Shown here: piece by piece, positions 20,165 through 28,436 of the stretch
Position numbering within the stretch: position 1 is the first letter of the stretch
Layout: every line of letters starts with the position of its first letter
Assembly: GCA_006742785.1 (NCBI GenBank)
Contig: AP019755.1
Span: 1,426,001-1,490,000, forward strand
Length of the DNA: 64,000 nucleotides
Origin: Nitrosomonas stercoris
GTDB lineage: Bacteria > Pseudomonadota > Gammaproteobacteria > Burkholderiales > Nitrosomonadaceae
Direction: 5' to 3'
Program-made: the position numbers and the translations under genes
The notes under the pieces: model-generated
The model's input: only the letters and a program-made list of their open reading frames with translations
What the model was told of the DNA's origin: nothing
Databases searched by the model: none

Positions 20165-20737
20165 ATGTTAAAGCGTCTGGTACGACTGACTTTTACCACT
20201 TGCATGCTTGCTGTTCTGTGTTATACCAATACCGCTTTGGCGCATGGGAAAGCCTCCTTGGAAGAAGACACCTGTGTACGCCAGGTTGGTGAGAACCTGG
20301 TACATCTCAACATCTACCAACCTCAATTTGATCGAGCCGGCCACTACTGTACTGAAGTGCCCACAGCAGGAGAAGCCTATCTGGTGGTAGATCTGATTGA
20401 CACGGCGCTGCGAGAAATGCCAGTAGGCGTAAAAGTATTTAGAGGCAAAGACAAAGAAGGAGATGTGATTATCCAAGTGGATGCACAGCATCATCCAGAT
20501 GGTGTAATTAATGGCATTGGTCGATTGGACAAAGGCATCTATTCAATTGCAGTGACAGCTGAAGGTGTACCGCCCTTGAATTTTGATTACATAGTACACG
20601 TTGAAACGATTGATTATGGTAAACAGGTGCGCACATGGGCAGCACCAGTATTGGCATTTTTATTTCTGAGTTGGGCACTATACAAACTAATCCGATCAGG
20701 TCGTTTGAAAAGATTGTTTGGCTCTGAAGATGAATAA
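20165..20737 (+). CDS. amoE: AmoE-like periplasmic membrane-anchored protein
   Basis: One of two related small genes found after amoCAB in Nitrosomonas; the exact role is unknown, with copper handling or AMO assembly proposed. The 190-residue product has a signal peptide (1-26, ending ALA) so the mature protein begins HGKAS, and one C-terminal membrane helix (~159-178) before a basic tail. Two cysteines (EEDTC and HYCTE) are conserved with AmoD, as are the P..G and DxIDxALR segments. AAGGAATCGTC precedes ATG 20165. Codon usage resembles amoAB. The name rests on position and resemblance. Confidence 0.8.
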   Translation: MLKRLVRLTFTTCMLAVLCYTNTALAHGKASLEEDTCVRQVGENLVHLNIYQPQFDRAGHYCTEVPTAGEAYLVVDLIDTALREMPVGVKVFRGKDKEGDVIIQVDAQHHPDGVINGIGRLDKGIYSIAVTAEGVPPLNFDYIVHVETIDYGKQVRTWAAPVLAFLFLSWALYKLIRSGRLKRLFGSEDE

Positions 20738-20800
20738 GTGATTACTTTGTAGGCTATAAATAATTGATAGCGTCAATGGAAAGAGGGAGGAAATAATTAA

Positions 20801-21403
20801 ATGATTAAAAAATGGATCACAACCAGCATGAAATGGCTGATTGGCATGTTATTGGGAATGACTTTTGGACTACAGGCGTATGCTCATGGCGGATTGTCCA
20901 TGGCAGAAGACATGTGCAAACTGACAGTAGGCCCTTACTTCATGCACTTTACAGGTTATCAACCTGAAAGCTCACAAGAACAGGAATTCTGTGAAGACAT
21001 TCCCAATACTGGTCGTACCATTGTTGCTCTAGACTATATTGATGAAGCACTAAGACCATTGACAACCGAGGTACGCATTATTGTGGATACCGGTGCACCA
21101 GAAGGAGAAGAAGGTGATCTGGAGCAAATTACCGTGATGCACATTCCGGCACAAGTTTATGCCAATGGCTCCATTACCTTTGAACACTTTTTTCCGGAAG
21201 AAGGTGACTTTGTAGGATTGGTGACTGTTAATGATAACGGTACGGAATATGTTTCACGTTTCCCCTTTGCGGTGGGTACAGGCGGGAAATTTAAACCCAA
21301 TATGTTCCTGTGGCCATTGTTGATCATTATCATTGGCGGAAGCTATTTCTTCTACTCCCTCAGAAAAGATAAAAAAGAAAAAGAACAGAAAAAAGAAGAG
21401 TAG
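20801..21403 (+). CDS. amoD: AmoD/PmoD-like periplasmic membrane-anchored protein
   Basis: Paralogue of the preceding gene and relative of methanotroph PmoD, a family tied to copper and to AMO/pMMO function. The 200-residue product has a signal peptide (1-28, ending AYA), mature start HGGLSMAEDMC, a second cysteine in EFCEDIP, and a single membrane helix near the C-terminus (LWPLLIIIIGGSYFF) followed by a very basic Lys/Glu tail of ~20 residues. GAGGGAGGAAATAATTA precedes ATG 20801. It lies 63 bases after amoE, so the two are probably cotranscribed. Confidence 0.8.
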   Translation: MIKKWITTSMKWLIGMLLGMTFGLQAYAHGGLSMAEDMCKLTVGPYFMHFTGYQPESSQEQEFCEDIPNTGRTIVALDYIDEALRPLTTEVRIIVDTGAPEGEEGDLEQITVMHIPAQVYANGSITFEHFFPEEGDFVGLVTVNDNGTEYVSRFPFAVGTGGKFKPNMFLWPLLIIIIGGSYFFYSLRKDKKEKEQKKEE

Positions 21404-21416
21404 ATAATAGAAAGCC

Positions 21417-21473
21417 TTAACTGTTGGTCTGCGCTGGTTTTTGATGGAATGGCAAATGCAAACCAACAGTTAA
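21417..21473 (+). repeat. 12-bp inverted repeat after amoD
   Basis: TTAACTGTTGGT (21417-21428) pairs with ACCAACAGTTAA (21462-21473), with a 33-base loop that has some internal pairing. No T run follows on either side, so it is not a standard terminator; it may stabilise the amoED mRNA end. Confidence 0.5.
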
Positions 21474-22019
21474 AGAGCTTGAGAGCTGTTTGCGTTGTTA
21501 TTCATTTGGGGTAAATTATATTTTCATTGGTTGGTTGTATGTACGCCTCACTTCTTCATTAATTCTCTCCTTAAACTGACTGTCTCGTTAGCATTTTTCA
21601 AGAAATTTCTTGAGCATCAGATAGTAAATATTGGCTTTACATAGTTATAGGTGTTTTTATATTCCTTGTATTACTGAGCTACCATAGCAAAAGATAATTC
21701 ATCAATTTATTGATATGGTTTTCTGAATTATATGGTCAGAAAATTTCTGCAGAATTTATCATCAAGCTGTAAAAATTATATCGCTATCGGCGGCTAGGAT
21801 GATTGATGTTAATCGTTTACGCAAGATTTTTCTGTGTGCAACTGGAGTTAGAGGGATGAATTAAGGTGCGTTCTATTGTTGTAATTAGAGGTTCTTTTAT
21901 ATCTTTTTTTAAAGTTTATAACAGTAGTGTCGATATTAATTATCGACATAAAGTCACTAGCTTATCTAAAAGATAAGCAAAGAGATATTGTTTAGATAAT
22001 TAAAGTTAAAGGATATGAA
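21474..22019. other. AT-rich gap before the ComEA-like gene with two tandem hairpins
   Basis: No gene is visible. Near the 3' end are two small perfect hairpins: TGTCGATA/TATCGACA (21928-21948, 5-base loop) and GCTTATCT/AGATAAGC (21960-21978, 3-base loop), 11 bases apart and about 40 bases before the next start codon. They may be a leader structure. The rest shows nothing I can name. Confidence 0.45.
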
Positions 22020-22301
22020 ATGAAGAGACTTTTCTTAATTGCTATATTGTTTTTTGGGCTGAATTTATCAGTATTTGCAGGAGTAGATATCAATACTGCG
22101 AATCAGGCTGATCTTGAGACTGTAAAAGGTTTAGGGCCTGTTAAGGCAAAAGCGATAATTGAATATAGAGAAAAGTACGGTGAATTTAAATCGATAGAAG
22201 ATTTGGTTAAAGTAAAAGGAATTGGACCAGGCACACTTAAGAAACTGGGGAACCAAGTAAGTATTCAGGAAAATGTGCCGGTTGACGTTAAAGATCGCTA
22301 G
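22020..22301 (+). CDS. ComEA-like helix-hairpin-helix DNA-binding protein, exported
   Basis: A 93-residue protein with a signal peptide (1-20, ending VFA) and a single ComEA-type domain: the conserved DINTANQADLETVKGLG start followed by two helix-hairpin-helix motifs (LGPVKAKAI and KGIGPGTLKKLG). Related proteins bind double-stranded DNA in the periplasm and serve natural transformation, though short forms are common in bacteria with no known competence. AAAGGATATGAA precedes the ATG. It stands alone between long gaps and is followed by a 21-bp perfect hairpin. Confidence 0.85.
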   Translation: MKRLFLIAILFFGLNLSVFAGVDINTANQADLETVKGLGPVKAKAIIEYREKYGEFKSIEDLVKVKGIGPGTLKKLGNQVSIQENVPVDVKDR

Positions 22302-22315
22302 CTTTTACTGTATGT

Positions 22316-22365
22316 AAATAAATTCATTGGATAACGAGCAATTACGTTATCCAATGAATTTATTT
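22316..22365. terminator. 21-bp perfect hairpin after the ComEA-like gene
   Basis: The arms 22316-22336 and 22345-22365 are perfect inverted complements of 21 bases with an 8-base loop. The outer parts are A/T-only, so RNA from either strand ends in a U-rich arm. It could be a bidirectional terminator, but the length is unusual. Confidence 0.6.
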
Positions 22366-22813
22366 ATGAAAGTTAGTCTGAAGCATAGTTGTAACGATAA
22401 ATTTTATTTAGTTTGTTTAAACTCTCTTATTTTCTACGGAGCGGCTAAGTTAGTTATAGATAGGAAGTTTGGCCGTGATCCTATTTTGATATTTGCTTCG
22501 CACACGCCATAAAATTGTATTTAACAAAAATTGGCGATTGCTCGAGCATCCCCTGTTTTTATACTCTCGTTCTGAGAAATGATTTTTTAATAGCGTCTGA
22601 GCATTTTGTCATTTATTTGAACGAGCAATCATCAGAATTTTTCTCTCTCAATATATAAACTTTCCTGAGCTACTGCTTTAATCAGCAATCGCTATATTTC
22701 TCGTTGTCGTATTGTGTTTTCTGATTTAGAAAATATATCGAACCAATACACTTTGAATAAATTCAAATAATAGCCAAATATTTTCTAGGAAATATATGTG
22801 GATATTTTATATA
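22366..22813. other. AT-rich non-coding gap up to the first IS copy
   Basis: No convincing gene. A short open frame that runs through the hairpin is not supported. GATTGCTCG near 22535 and its complement near 22622 form a loose inverted repeat without a clear role. Confidence 0.4.
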
Positions 22814-22858
22814 TAAGAGCCCGTTTACGATCTCATCATTATTCCTTACGATACGTGG

Positions 22859-23224
22859 ATGAAGAGAACAAAATATGCCAGTGATATTAGCAAAGAGAAG
22901 TTTGCCGAGATAGAGCCGCTATTGCGTAGCGTGAGGCGCAGCACCAAACCCACGACAATAGATTTGTATGAAGTATTTTGTGCTGTGCTGTATCTGCTGC
23001 GTACTGGTTGCCAGTGGAGATTTTTGCCCGGAGAGTTTCCCAAATGGCAGAGTGTATATGCCTATTGGCGCAAATGGAATGAGCCTGACCAGCACGGCGT
23101 GAGCGTGCTGGAGCAGGCATTAAAAAAATCAGGTTGGCGCGGCCCGAGAGAAACTGGGGCGCAACGCTTGCAGCACGTTCTTGATTGTGGACGCGCAAAG
23201 CGTGAAGAATACAGACACGGCTGA
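22859..23224 (+). CDS. IS5-family transposase, N-terminal frame (orfA), copy 1
   Basis: Encodes the 121-residue N-terminal DUF4096-type region (LLRTGCQWRFLPGEFPKWQ). The catalytic part lies in another frame downstream. Joining the two needs a net +1 (or -2) shift after 23123; an A7 run at 23122-23128 is the likely site. Beyond that run the frame reads nonsense relative to the family. Confidence 0.85.
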   Translation: MKRTKYASDISKEKFAEIEPLLRSVRRSTKPTTIDLYEVFCAVLYLLRTGCQWRFLPGEFPKWQSVYAYWRKWNEPDQHGVSVLEQALKKSGWRGPRETGAQRLQHVLDCGRAKREEYRHG

Positions 23225-23657
23225 CCAGAAAGGCTATGACGCCGGCAAGAAGGTGTCGGGCATCAAGCGCCATATCGCTGTTGATACCTTGGGGTTGCCG
23301 CACGCCATTGCAGTGACGACAGCGGAAGTGACTGACCGTAACGGTGCATTGCAGGCCTTGAAGCGTTGCAGATCGAGTTTGGGACAAGTGCAAGGTTTGC
23401 TGTGTGACGGTGGCTATACTGGAGCACCATTTGCCGAAAGTGTGCAAGAAATTCTGGGCAAACCTGTCACCGTGCAGATCGCCAAACGCAGCAAACTGCA
23501 TACCTTCAAGGTTATGCCCAGGCGCTGGATAGTGGAACGTAGTTTCGCCTGGCTGGAAAAGTGCCGAAGATTATGGAAAAACTGCGAACGTAAACTTGAT
23601 ACCAGCTTGCAGCTCATTCATTTGGCTTTCTTGGCACTATTACTCAGAAGATCGTAA
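23181..23657 (+). CDS. IS5-family transposase, catalytic frame (orfB), copy 1
   Basis: Encodes the DDE catalytic region: VDAQSVKNTD holds the first Asp, LLCDGGYTG the second and WIVERSFAWLEKCRRL the Glu. The frame is open from 23124, so the TTG at 23181 need not be a true start; it is probably made as a fusion with orfA by frameshifting or transcript slippage. Confidence 0.85.
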   Translation: MIVDAQSVKNTDTADQKGYDAGKKVSGIKRHIAVDTLGLPHAIAVTTAEVTDRNGALQALKRCRSSLGQVQGLLCDGGYTGAPFAESVQEILGKPVTVQIAKRSKLHTFKVMPRRWIVERSFAWLEKCRRLWKNCERKLDTSLQLIHLAFLALLLRRS

Positions 23658-23755
23658 ACAGGCTCTAAGAAGTTTATTCTTGGTGCAGCTATTTGTTACC
23701 AGAATAAGCTTTATGGGATAATCATGCTAATGAAAATAGGTAATCTTACTGAAAA

Positions 23756-25168
23756 ATGAAAACGTTATACGACAAACTTTGGGACAATCATGTCGTCCAC
23801 ACAGAGTCAGCTGATCCGAATGGTATGGTGATACTTTATATTGATCGCCATTTGATACACGAAGTCACAAGTCCACAGGCTTTTGAAAGTTTGAGATTAT
23901 CTCAGCGTAAGCCGTGGCGTATTGGTTCGATATTGGCGGTGGCCGATCACAATGTTCCGACAACTGATCGCAGTAATGGTATCAGTGACCCGATTTCACG
24001 TTTGCAGGTCGAAACGTTAAGCCAAAATTGTGATGAGTTTGCAATTACTGAGTTCAAAATGAATGATGAGCGTCAGGGAATTGTGCATGTAATAGGGCCA
24101 GAACAAGGTGCTACATTACCGGGCATGACGGTCGTATGTGGTGATTCCCACACAAGCACGCATGGTGCTTTTGCTTGCCTGGCGTTTGGTATTGGCACTT
24201 CTGAAGTTGAGCATGTGTTGGCGACACAATGTTTGGTTGCTCGAAAATCCAAATCCATGTTGGTTAAGGTAGAAGGAACATTGGGAAAAGGGGTAACAGC
24301 CAAAGATATTGCATTAGCCATTATCGGAGAAATAGGCACAGCGGGTGGAACGGGTTATGCAATTGAATTTGCGGGGAGCGCAATCCGTTCGCTTTCCATG
24401 GAAGGGCGCATGACGCTTTGTAATATGACAATAGAGGCAGGTGCACGCGCTGGCATGATCGGTGTGGATGATGTCACGATTGACTATATCAAGGGAAGAC
24501 CTTTTGCTCCTCAAGGAGAATTATGGGAACAAGCGGTTACTTACTGGCGTACTTTGAAAAGCGACGAAGGTGCAGTGTTTGATCATACAGTTGAGCTGAG
24601 AGCTGAAGATATTAGACCTCAGGTTACCTGGGGAACTTCACCAGAGATGGTTACTACCATTGATGGGTATGTGCCTAATCCAGCTGATATTGGTGATCCC
24701 GTTAAACGGCAGGATATTGAGCATGCCCTTGAATATATGGGCTTGGAGCCTGGCACACCGATTCAACAGATCGCATTGGATAAAGTATTTATTGGCTCTT
24801 GTACTAATTCACGTATAGAGGATTTACGAGCAGCGGCAGAGGTAATCAAAGGCAGACGGGTTGCACCCAACATCAAATTAGCTATGGTAGTACCAGGCTC
24901 AGGATTGGTTAAATCAATGGCAGAAAAAGAAGGGTTGGATGAGATTTTTCTATCTGCTGGTTTCGAATGGCGTGAACCAGGTTGCTCAATGTGCTTGGCC
25001 ATGAACGATGATAGGTTGCTGCCAGGTGAGCGGTGCGCATCGACTTCCAATCGTAATTTTGAAGGCAGACAAGGCCCGGGTGGGCGAACTCATTTAGTAA
25101 GCCCTGCTATGGCAGCAGCAGCAGCGATAGCTGGGCATTTTGTCGATGTGCGTGCTTTACCCCAATAA
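23756..25168 (+). CDS. leuC: 3-isopropylmalate dehydratase large subunit
   Basis: With LeuD it isomerises 2- to 3-isopropylmalate in leucine synthesis. The 470-residue protein is an aconitase-family enzyme; [4Fe-4S] cysteines occur in [11 protein letters not shown] and PGCSMC. Substrate motifs [28 protein letters not shown] are intact. ATG 23756 lacks a clear ribosome site. The IS copy ends only 90 bases upstream, so the leu promoter lies in that short gap or has been replaced. An entericidin-like gene and leuD-leuB follow. Confidence 0.97.
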   Translation: MKTLYDKLWDNHVVHTESADPNGMVILYIDRHLIHEVTSPQAFESLRLSQRKPWRIGSILAVADHNVPTTDRSNGISDPISRLQVETLSQNCDEFAITEFKMNDERQGIVHVIGPEQGATLPGMTVVCGDSHTSTHGAFACLAFGIGTSEVEHVLATQCLVARKSKSMLVKVEGTLGKGVTAKDIALAIIGEIGTAGGTGYAIEFAGSAIRSLSMEGRMTLCNMTIEAGARAGMIGVDDVTIDYIKGRPFAPQGELWEQAVTYWRTLKSDEGAVFDHTVELRAEDIRPQVTWGTSPEMVTTIDGYVPNPADIGDPVKRQDIEHALEYMGLEPGTPIQQIALDKVFIGSCTNSRIEDLRAAAEVIKGRRVAPNIKLAMVVPGSGLVKSMAEKEGLDEIFLSAGFEWREPGCSMCLAMNDDRLLPGERCASTSNRNFEGRQGPGGRTHLVSPAMAAAAAIAGHFVDVRALPQ

Positions 25169-25188
25169 AGATCTAGAGGAGAAAGTTA

Positions 25189-25311
25189 ATGAAAGCAAAT
25201 TTTGTATTTTTGTTGTTGATTGTTTCCCAATTAGTTGCTTGTAATACGATTCAGGGATTTGGCAAGGATGTTCAACGCGGCGGTGAGGCGATCGAGAAAA
25301 CAGCGCAATAA
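25189..25311 (+). CDS. entericidin-type small lipoprotein
   Basis: A 40-residue lipoprotein precursor starting at ATG 25189 after AGAGGAGAAAGTTA. It has a lipobox ending VACN (Cys 18) and the family end [17 protein letters not shown]. Entericidin A/B-type peptides are outer-membrane lipoproteins of uncertain function, once described as an antidote/toxin pair. It is nested between leuC and leuD, spaced by 20 and 5 bases, so it is made with the leucine genes; this arrangement is common in betaproteobacteria. Confidence 0.9.
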   Translation: MKANFVFLLLIVSQLVACNTIQGFGKDVQRGGEAIEKTAQ

Positions 25312-25316
25312 ATACA

Positions 25317-25964
25317 ATGAAAAAATTTGAACAATTTCGTGGCATCGTCGTGCCATTAGATCGAGCCAATGTTGATACCGACGCTATCATTCCTAAACAA
25401 TTTTTAAAATCAATTAAACGTTCAGGGTTTGGCAAGAATTTGTTTGATGAATGGCGCTATCTTGATTATGGCGAGCCAGGTAAAGAAGCTGCATCACGTC
25501 AACTGAATCCGGACTTTATATTGAATCAACCGCGCTATCAGGGAGCAAGAATTCTGGTTGCTCGTGATAATTTTGGCTGTGGGTCAAGTCGGGAGCACGC
25601 CCCCTGGGCATTACAAGATTATGGTTTCGATGTAATTATTGCACCAAGTTTTGCTGATATTTTTTACAACAACTGTTTCAAGATTGGCCTGTTACCAATT
25701 GTTCTGGCAGCTGCTATTGTGGATAAGCTAATTCAGGATAGCTTGACAATTGAGGGCTATCAGTTAGCGGTTGATTTGCAAACACAAACAGTCACGTTAC
25801 CATCAGGTGAAAATTATCAGTTCGAGATTGATGCTTTTCGAAAGCATTGCTTGCTCAATGGATTAGATGAAATTGGCCTGACTTTGCAACATGCTGACAA
25901 AATCAGAGAATTTGAGGTTAATCACAGAAGTGAGCAACCCTGGTTATTTTTGCAGCATAAATAA
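25317..25964 (+). CDS. leuD: 3-isopropylmalate dehydratase small subunit
   Basis: Partner of LeuC. The 215-residue product has the aconitase swivel-domain motifs [20 protein letters not shown] and [15 protein letters not shown]. Length is normal. The start lies 5 bases after the entericidin stop and leuB follows after 15 bases. Confidence 0.97.
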   Translation: MKKFEQFRGIVVPLDRANVDTDAIIPKQFLKSIKRSGFGKNLFDEWRYLDYGEPGKEAASRQLNPDFILNQPRYQGARILVARDNFGCGSSREHAPWALQDYGFDVIIAPSFADIFYNNCFKIGLLPIVLAAAIVDKLIQDSLTIEGYQLAVDLQTQTVTLPSGENYQFEIDAFRKHCLLNGLDEIGLTLQHADKIREFEVNHRSEQPWLFLQHK

Positions 25965-25979
25965 AGATAGGCTGGAAGT

Positions 25980-27047
25980 ATGAAAATTGTATTGTTGGCG
26001 GGAGATGGTATTGGTCCCGAAATTGTGGCGCAAGCAGAGCGCGTACTGCTTTTTTTAAAACAACAAGGTTTAAAAATTGAACTCGAACCAGCTTTGCTGG
26101 GAGGGTGTGCAGTAGATGCTACCGATGAGCCTTTTCCAGAGGCAACCCGAAAATTGGCTGCTGAGGCGGATGCCATTTTGCTAGGAGCAGTAGGAAGCCC
26201 CCGCTATGATACCTTGCCACGAGAGAAACGCCCGGAACAGGGGTTGTTAGCCATTCGTAAAGCACTCAATTTGTTTGCTAACTTACGTCCAGTTATGTTG
26301 TATCCGGAGCTGGCTGATGTCTCAACTTTAAAGCCAGAAGTGGTGGCTGGGCTGGATATTTTGATTGTACGTGAATTGACTGGCGGCATTTACTTTGGGC
26401 AGCCAAGAGGTATTGAATACCAAGAAGGACAAAAAGTAGGATTCAATACCATGCACTATTCGGAAGCAGAGATACAACGTATTGCACATATTGCATTTCA
26501 GGCGGCGCGCAAGCGTAATGGTAAATTATGCTCTATAGATAAAATGAATGTGCTTGAATGTACGCAACTATGGCGTGATGTAATAACGGAGATAGCACAG
26601 TCTTATCCAGATGTTGAGCTATCACATATGTTGGTAGATAACGCAGCGATGCAGTTGGTACGCGATCCTAAACAGTTTGATGTGATGGTTACTGGCAATA
26701 TGTTTGGCGATATTTTGTCAGATGAAGCTTCTATGTTAACAGGTTCAATTGGCATGCTGCCATCAGCTTCTCTGAATGATCAAAACAAGGGTTTATACGA
26801 ACCCATTCATGGATCTGCTCCAGATATTGCGGGCAAGAATATTGCTAATCCACTTGCTGCTATTTTGTCAGTGGCTATGATGCTGCGTTATTCTTTTAAC
26901 GAAGAAGAAGCTGCTTTGAAAATAGAACGGGCTGTTCAAGCAACTTTAAGACAAGGGTATCGGACTGAAGATATTTATGAAATTGGGTTGAAAAAGGTGG
27001 GCACAATAGAAATGGGTGATAGAGTTTTAGCTAATCTGCAAGTTTAG
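25980..27047 (+). CDS. leuB: 3-isopropylmalate dehydrogenase
   Basis: Oxidative decarboxylation of 3-isopropylmalate with NAD+. The 355-residue product carries the family motifs [16 protein letters not shown] at the start, [17 protein letters not shown] with the catalytic Tyr, DKMNVLE, and the metal/NAD loop [18 protein letters not shown] and [13 protein letters not shown]. Length is normal. GATAGGCTGGAAGT precedes the ATG. It ends the leuC-D-B unit. Confidence 0.98.
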   Translation: MKIVLLAGDGIGPEIVAQAERVLLFLKQQGLKIELEPALLGGCAVDATDEPFPEATRKLAAEADAILLGAVGSPRYDTLPREKRPEQGLLAIRKALNLFANLRPVMLYPELADVSTLKPEVVAGLDILIVRELTGGIYFGQPRGIEYQEGQKVGFNTMHYSEAEIQRIAHIAFQAARKRNGKLCSIDKMNVLECTQLWRDVITEIAQSYPDVELSHMLVDNAAMQLVRDPKQFDVMVTGNMFGDILSDEASMLTGSIGMLPSASLNDQNKGLYEPIHGSAPDIAGKNIANPLAAILSVAMMLRYSFNEEEAALKIERAVQATLRQGYRTEDIYEIGLKKVGTIEMGDRVLANLQV

Positions 27048-27181
27048 TATTTTATGGTGGCAGTTTTTATAAGGTTGTTTTGTCTTTCTTTTTCTCATTT
27101 TAAATAAGTTTTCTAATAGTAAGCTGTTAGAGCTGATGCAATATTAATCAATATTGATTTGTACAAGGTTAGGTAAATTAC

Positions 27182-28306
27182 ATGAAACGGGTTGGGTTTG
27201 TCGGGTGGCGCGGTATGGTGGGTTCTGTCCTTATGCAACGTATGCATGAAGAAAATGATTTTTCGTTAATAGAACCGGTATTCTTTTCGACATCCCAGGT
27301 TGGTGAGGCGGGACCTGATATTAGTGGAAAATCAACTCCACTCAAAGATGCTTATGATATTACCTTGTTGCAAGAAATGGATATTATCGTATCTTGCCAA
27401 GGGGGAGATTATACGAACGATATTTTTAAAAAATTACGTGCATCTGGGTGGCAGGGGTATTGGATTGATGCAGCTTCTGCGCTTAGAATGGATGATGATG
27501 CTGTCATTATTCTTGATCCGGTGAATCGTTCAGTCATCAATGAAGCCCTGAACAAGGGAGTTAAAAATTATATTGGCGGAAACTGCACGGTCAGTTTGAT
27601 GTTAATGGCAGTGGGAGGGCTGTTTGAGCGAGATATGATCGAGTGGGCAAGTGTGATGACTTATCAGGCAGCATCGGGTGCAGGCGCAAAAAACATGCGT
27701 GAATTGTTGCAGCAGATGGGAGAGACACATGCCGTTGCAAAAGATTTACTGGATGATCCTGCTTCCAGCATATTAGATATTGATCGTAAAGTGGTTGAAA
27801 AAATGCGTGATGAAGATTTCCCTGCACAAAATTTTGGTGTGCCATTGGCGGGCAGTCTTATTCCCTGGATTGATCGTGAAGTAACACATGGGCAAAGCCG
27901 TGAGGAATGGAAAGGTCAGGCTGAAACCAACAAAATTCTTGGTCATGCTGATCATCCGGTTCCCATTGATGGTATTTGTGTGAGGATTGGTACGATGCGC
28001 TGTCACAGTCAGGCGTTGACAGTCAAATTGAAAAAAGATGTGCCTCTGGAAGAAATTGAGAAAATTATTGCCGCATCTAATCAATGGGTGCATGTTATTC
28101 CTAATGAAAAAGAAGCATCTGCCAAAGAATTGACGCCGGTAGCGGTAACTGGCAAATTGGATATACATGTCGGTCGCATACGCAAATTGAATATTGGGAA
28201 TGAATATATTTCTATTTTTACAGTAGGAGATCAGTTATTATGGGGCGCTGCGGAACCATTGCGTCGCATGTTACGTATTTTGGTTGAGGAAGATAAGGCA
28301 GCATAA
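27182..28306 (+). CDS. asd: aspartate-semialdehyde dehydrogenase
   Basis: Makes aspartate semialdehyde from aspartyl phosphate with NADPH, feeding Lys/diaminopimelate, Thr and Met. The 374-residue protein begins [17 protein letters not shown] (nucleotide-binding loop) and has the active-site Cys 135 in GGNCTVSLM, plus later HGQSREEWK and the C-terminal NAD-fold return. It is the enterobacterial-type Asd. A weak hairpin (CAGCATAAA/TTTATGCTG, 28299-28326) overlaps the stop codon and may be a terminator. Confidence 0.97.
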   Translation: MKRVGFVGWRGMVGSVLMQRMHEENDFSLIEPVFFSTSQVGEAGPDISGKSTPLKDAYDITLLQEMDIIVSCQGGDYTNDIFKKLRASGWQGYWIDAASALRMDDDAVIILDPVNRSVINEALNKGVKNYIGGNCTVSLMLMAVGGLFERDMIEWASVMTYQAASGAGAKNMRELLQQMGETHAVAKDLLDDPASSILDIDRKVVEKMRDEDFPAQNFGVPLAGSLIPWIDREVTHGQSREEWKGQAETNKILGHADHPVPIDGICVRIGTMRCHSQALTVKLKKDVPLEEIEKIIAASNQWVHVIPNEKEASAKELTPVAVTGKLDIHVGRIRKLNIGNEYISIFTVGDQLLWGAAEPLRRMLRILVEEDKAA

Positions 28307-28436
28307 ATTTTTAGTATTTTATGCTGTTCTGATTTCGGGTTGTGATTGCTGTCGATAAGATGACTTTCGCTTTCTGATATACATTACCCCTTGGTGTTGA
28401 TATCAAAGAGTTTGGGTGACAACGAAGGATAATTAA

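Larger units (their letters stand above)
22817..23665 (+). mobile_element. IS5-family element, copy 1 (849 bp)
   Basis: Complete insertion sequence with terminal repeats GAGCCCGTTTACGATCT (left) and AGATCGTAAACAGGCTC (right), inverted with one mismatch. It is flanked by the 3-bp target duplication TAA (22814-22816 and 23666-23668). It encodes a transposase in two frames. Length, TNA target and sequence place it in the IS5 family, near the IS427/ISL2 groups. It lies between the ComEA-like gene and leuC and seems identical to copy 3. Confidence 0.93.

Noticed and set aside
22327..22512. 61-residue frame running through the 21-bp hairpin
   Set aside because: No ribosome site, no recognisable family, and the first part is only the hairpin arm.
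22887..23501. 204-residue antisense frame in the IS (also at 51252-51866 and 52780-53394)
   Set aside because: It is the complement of the transposase genes; its presence in all copies reflects IS identity.
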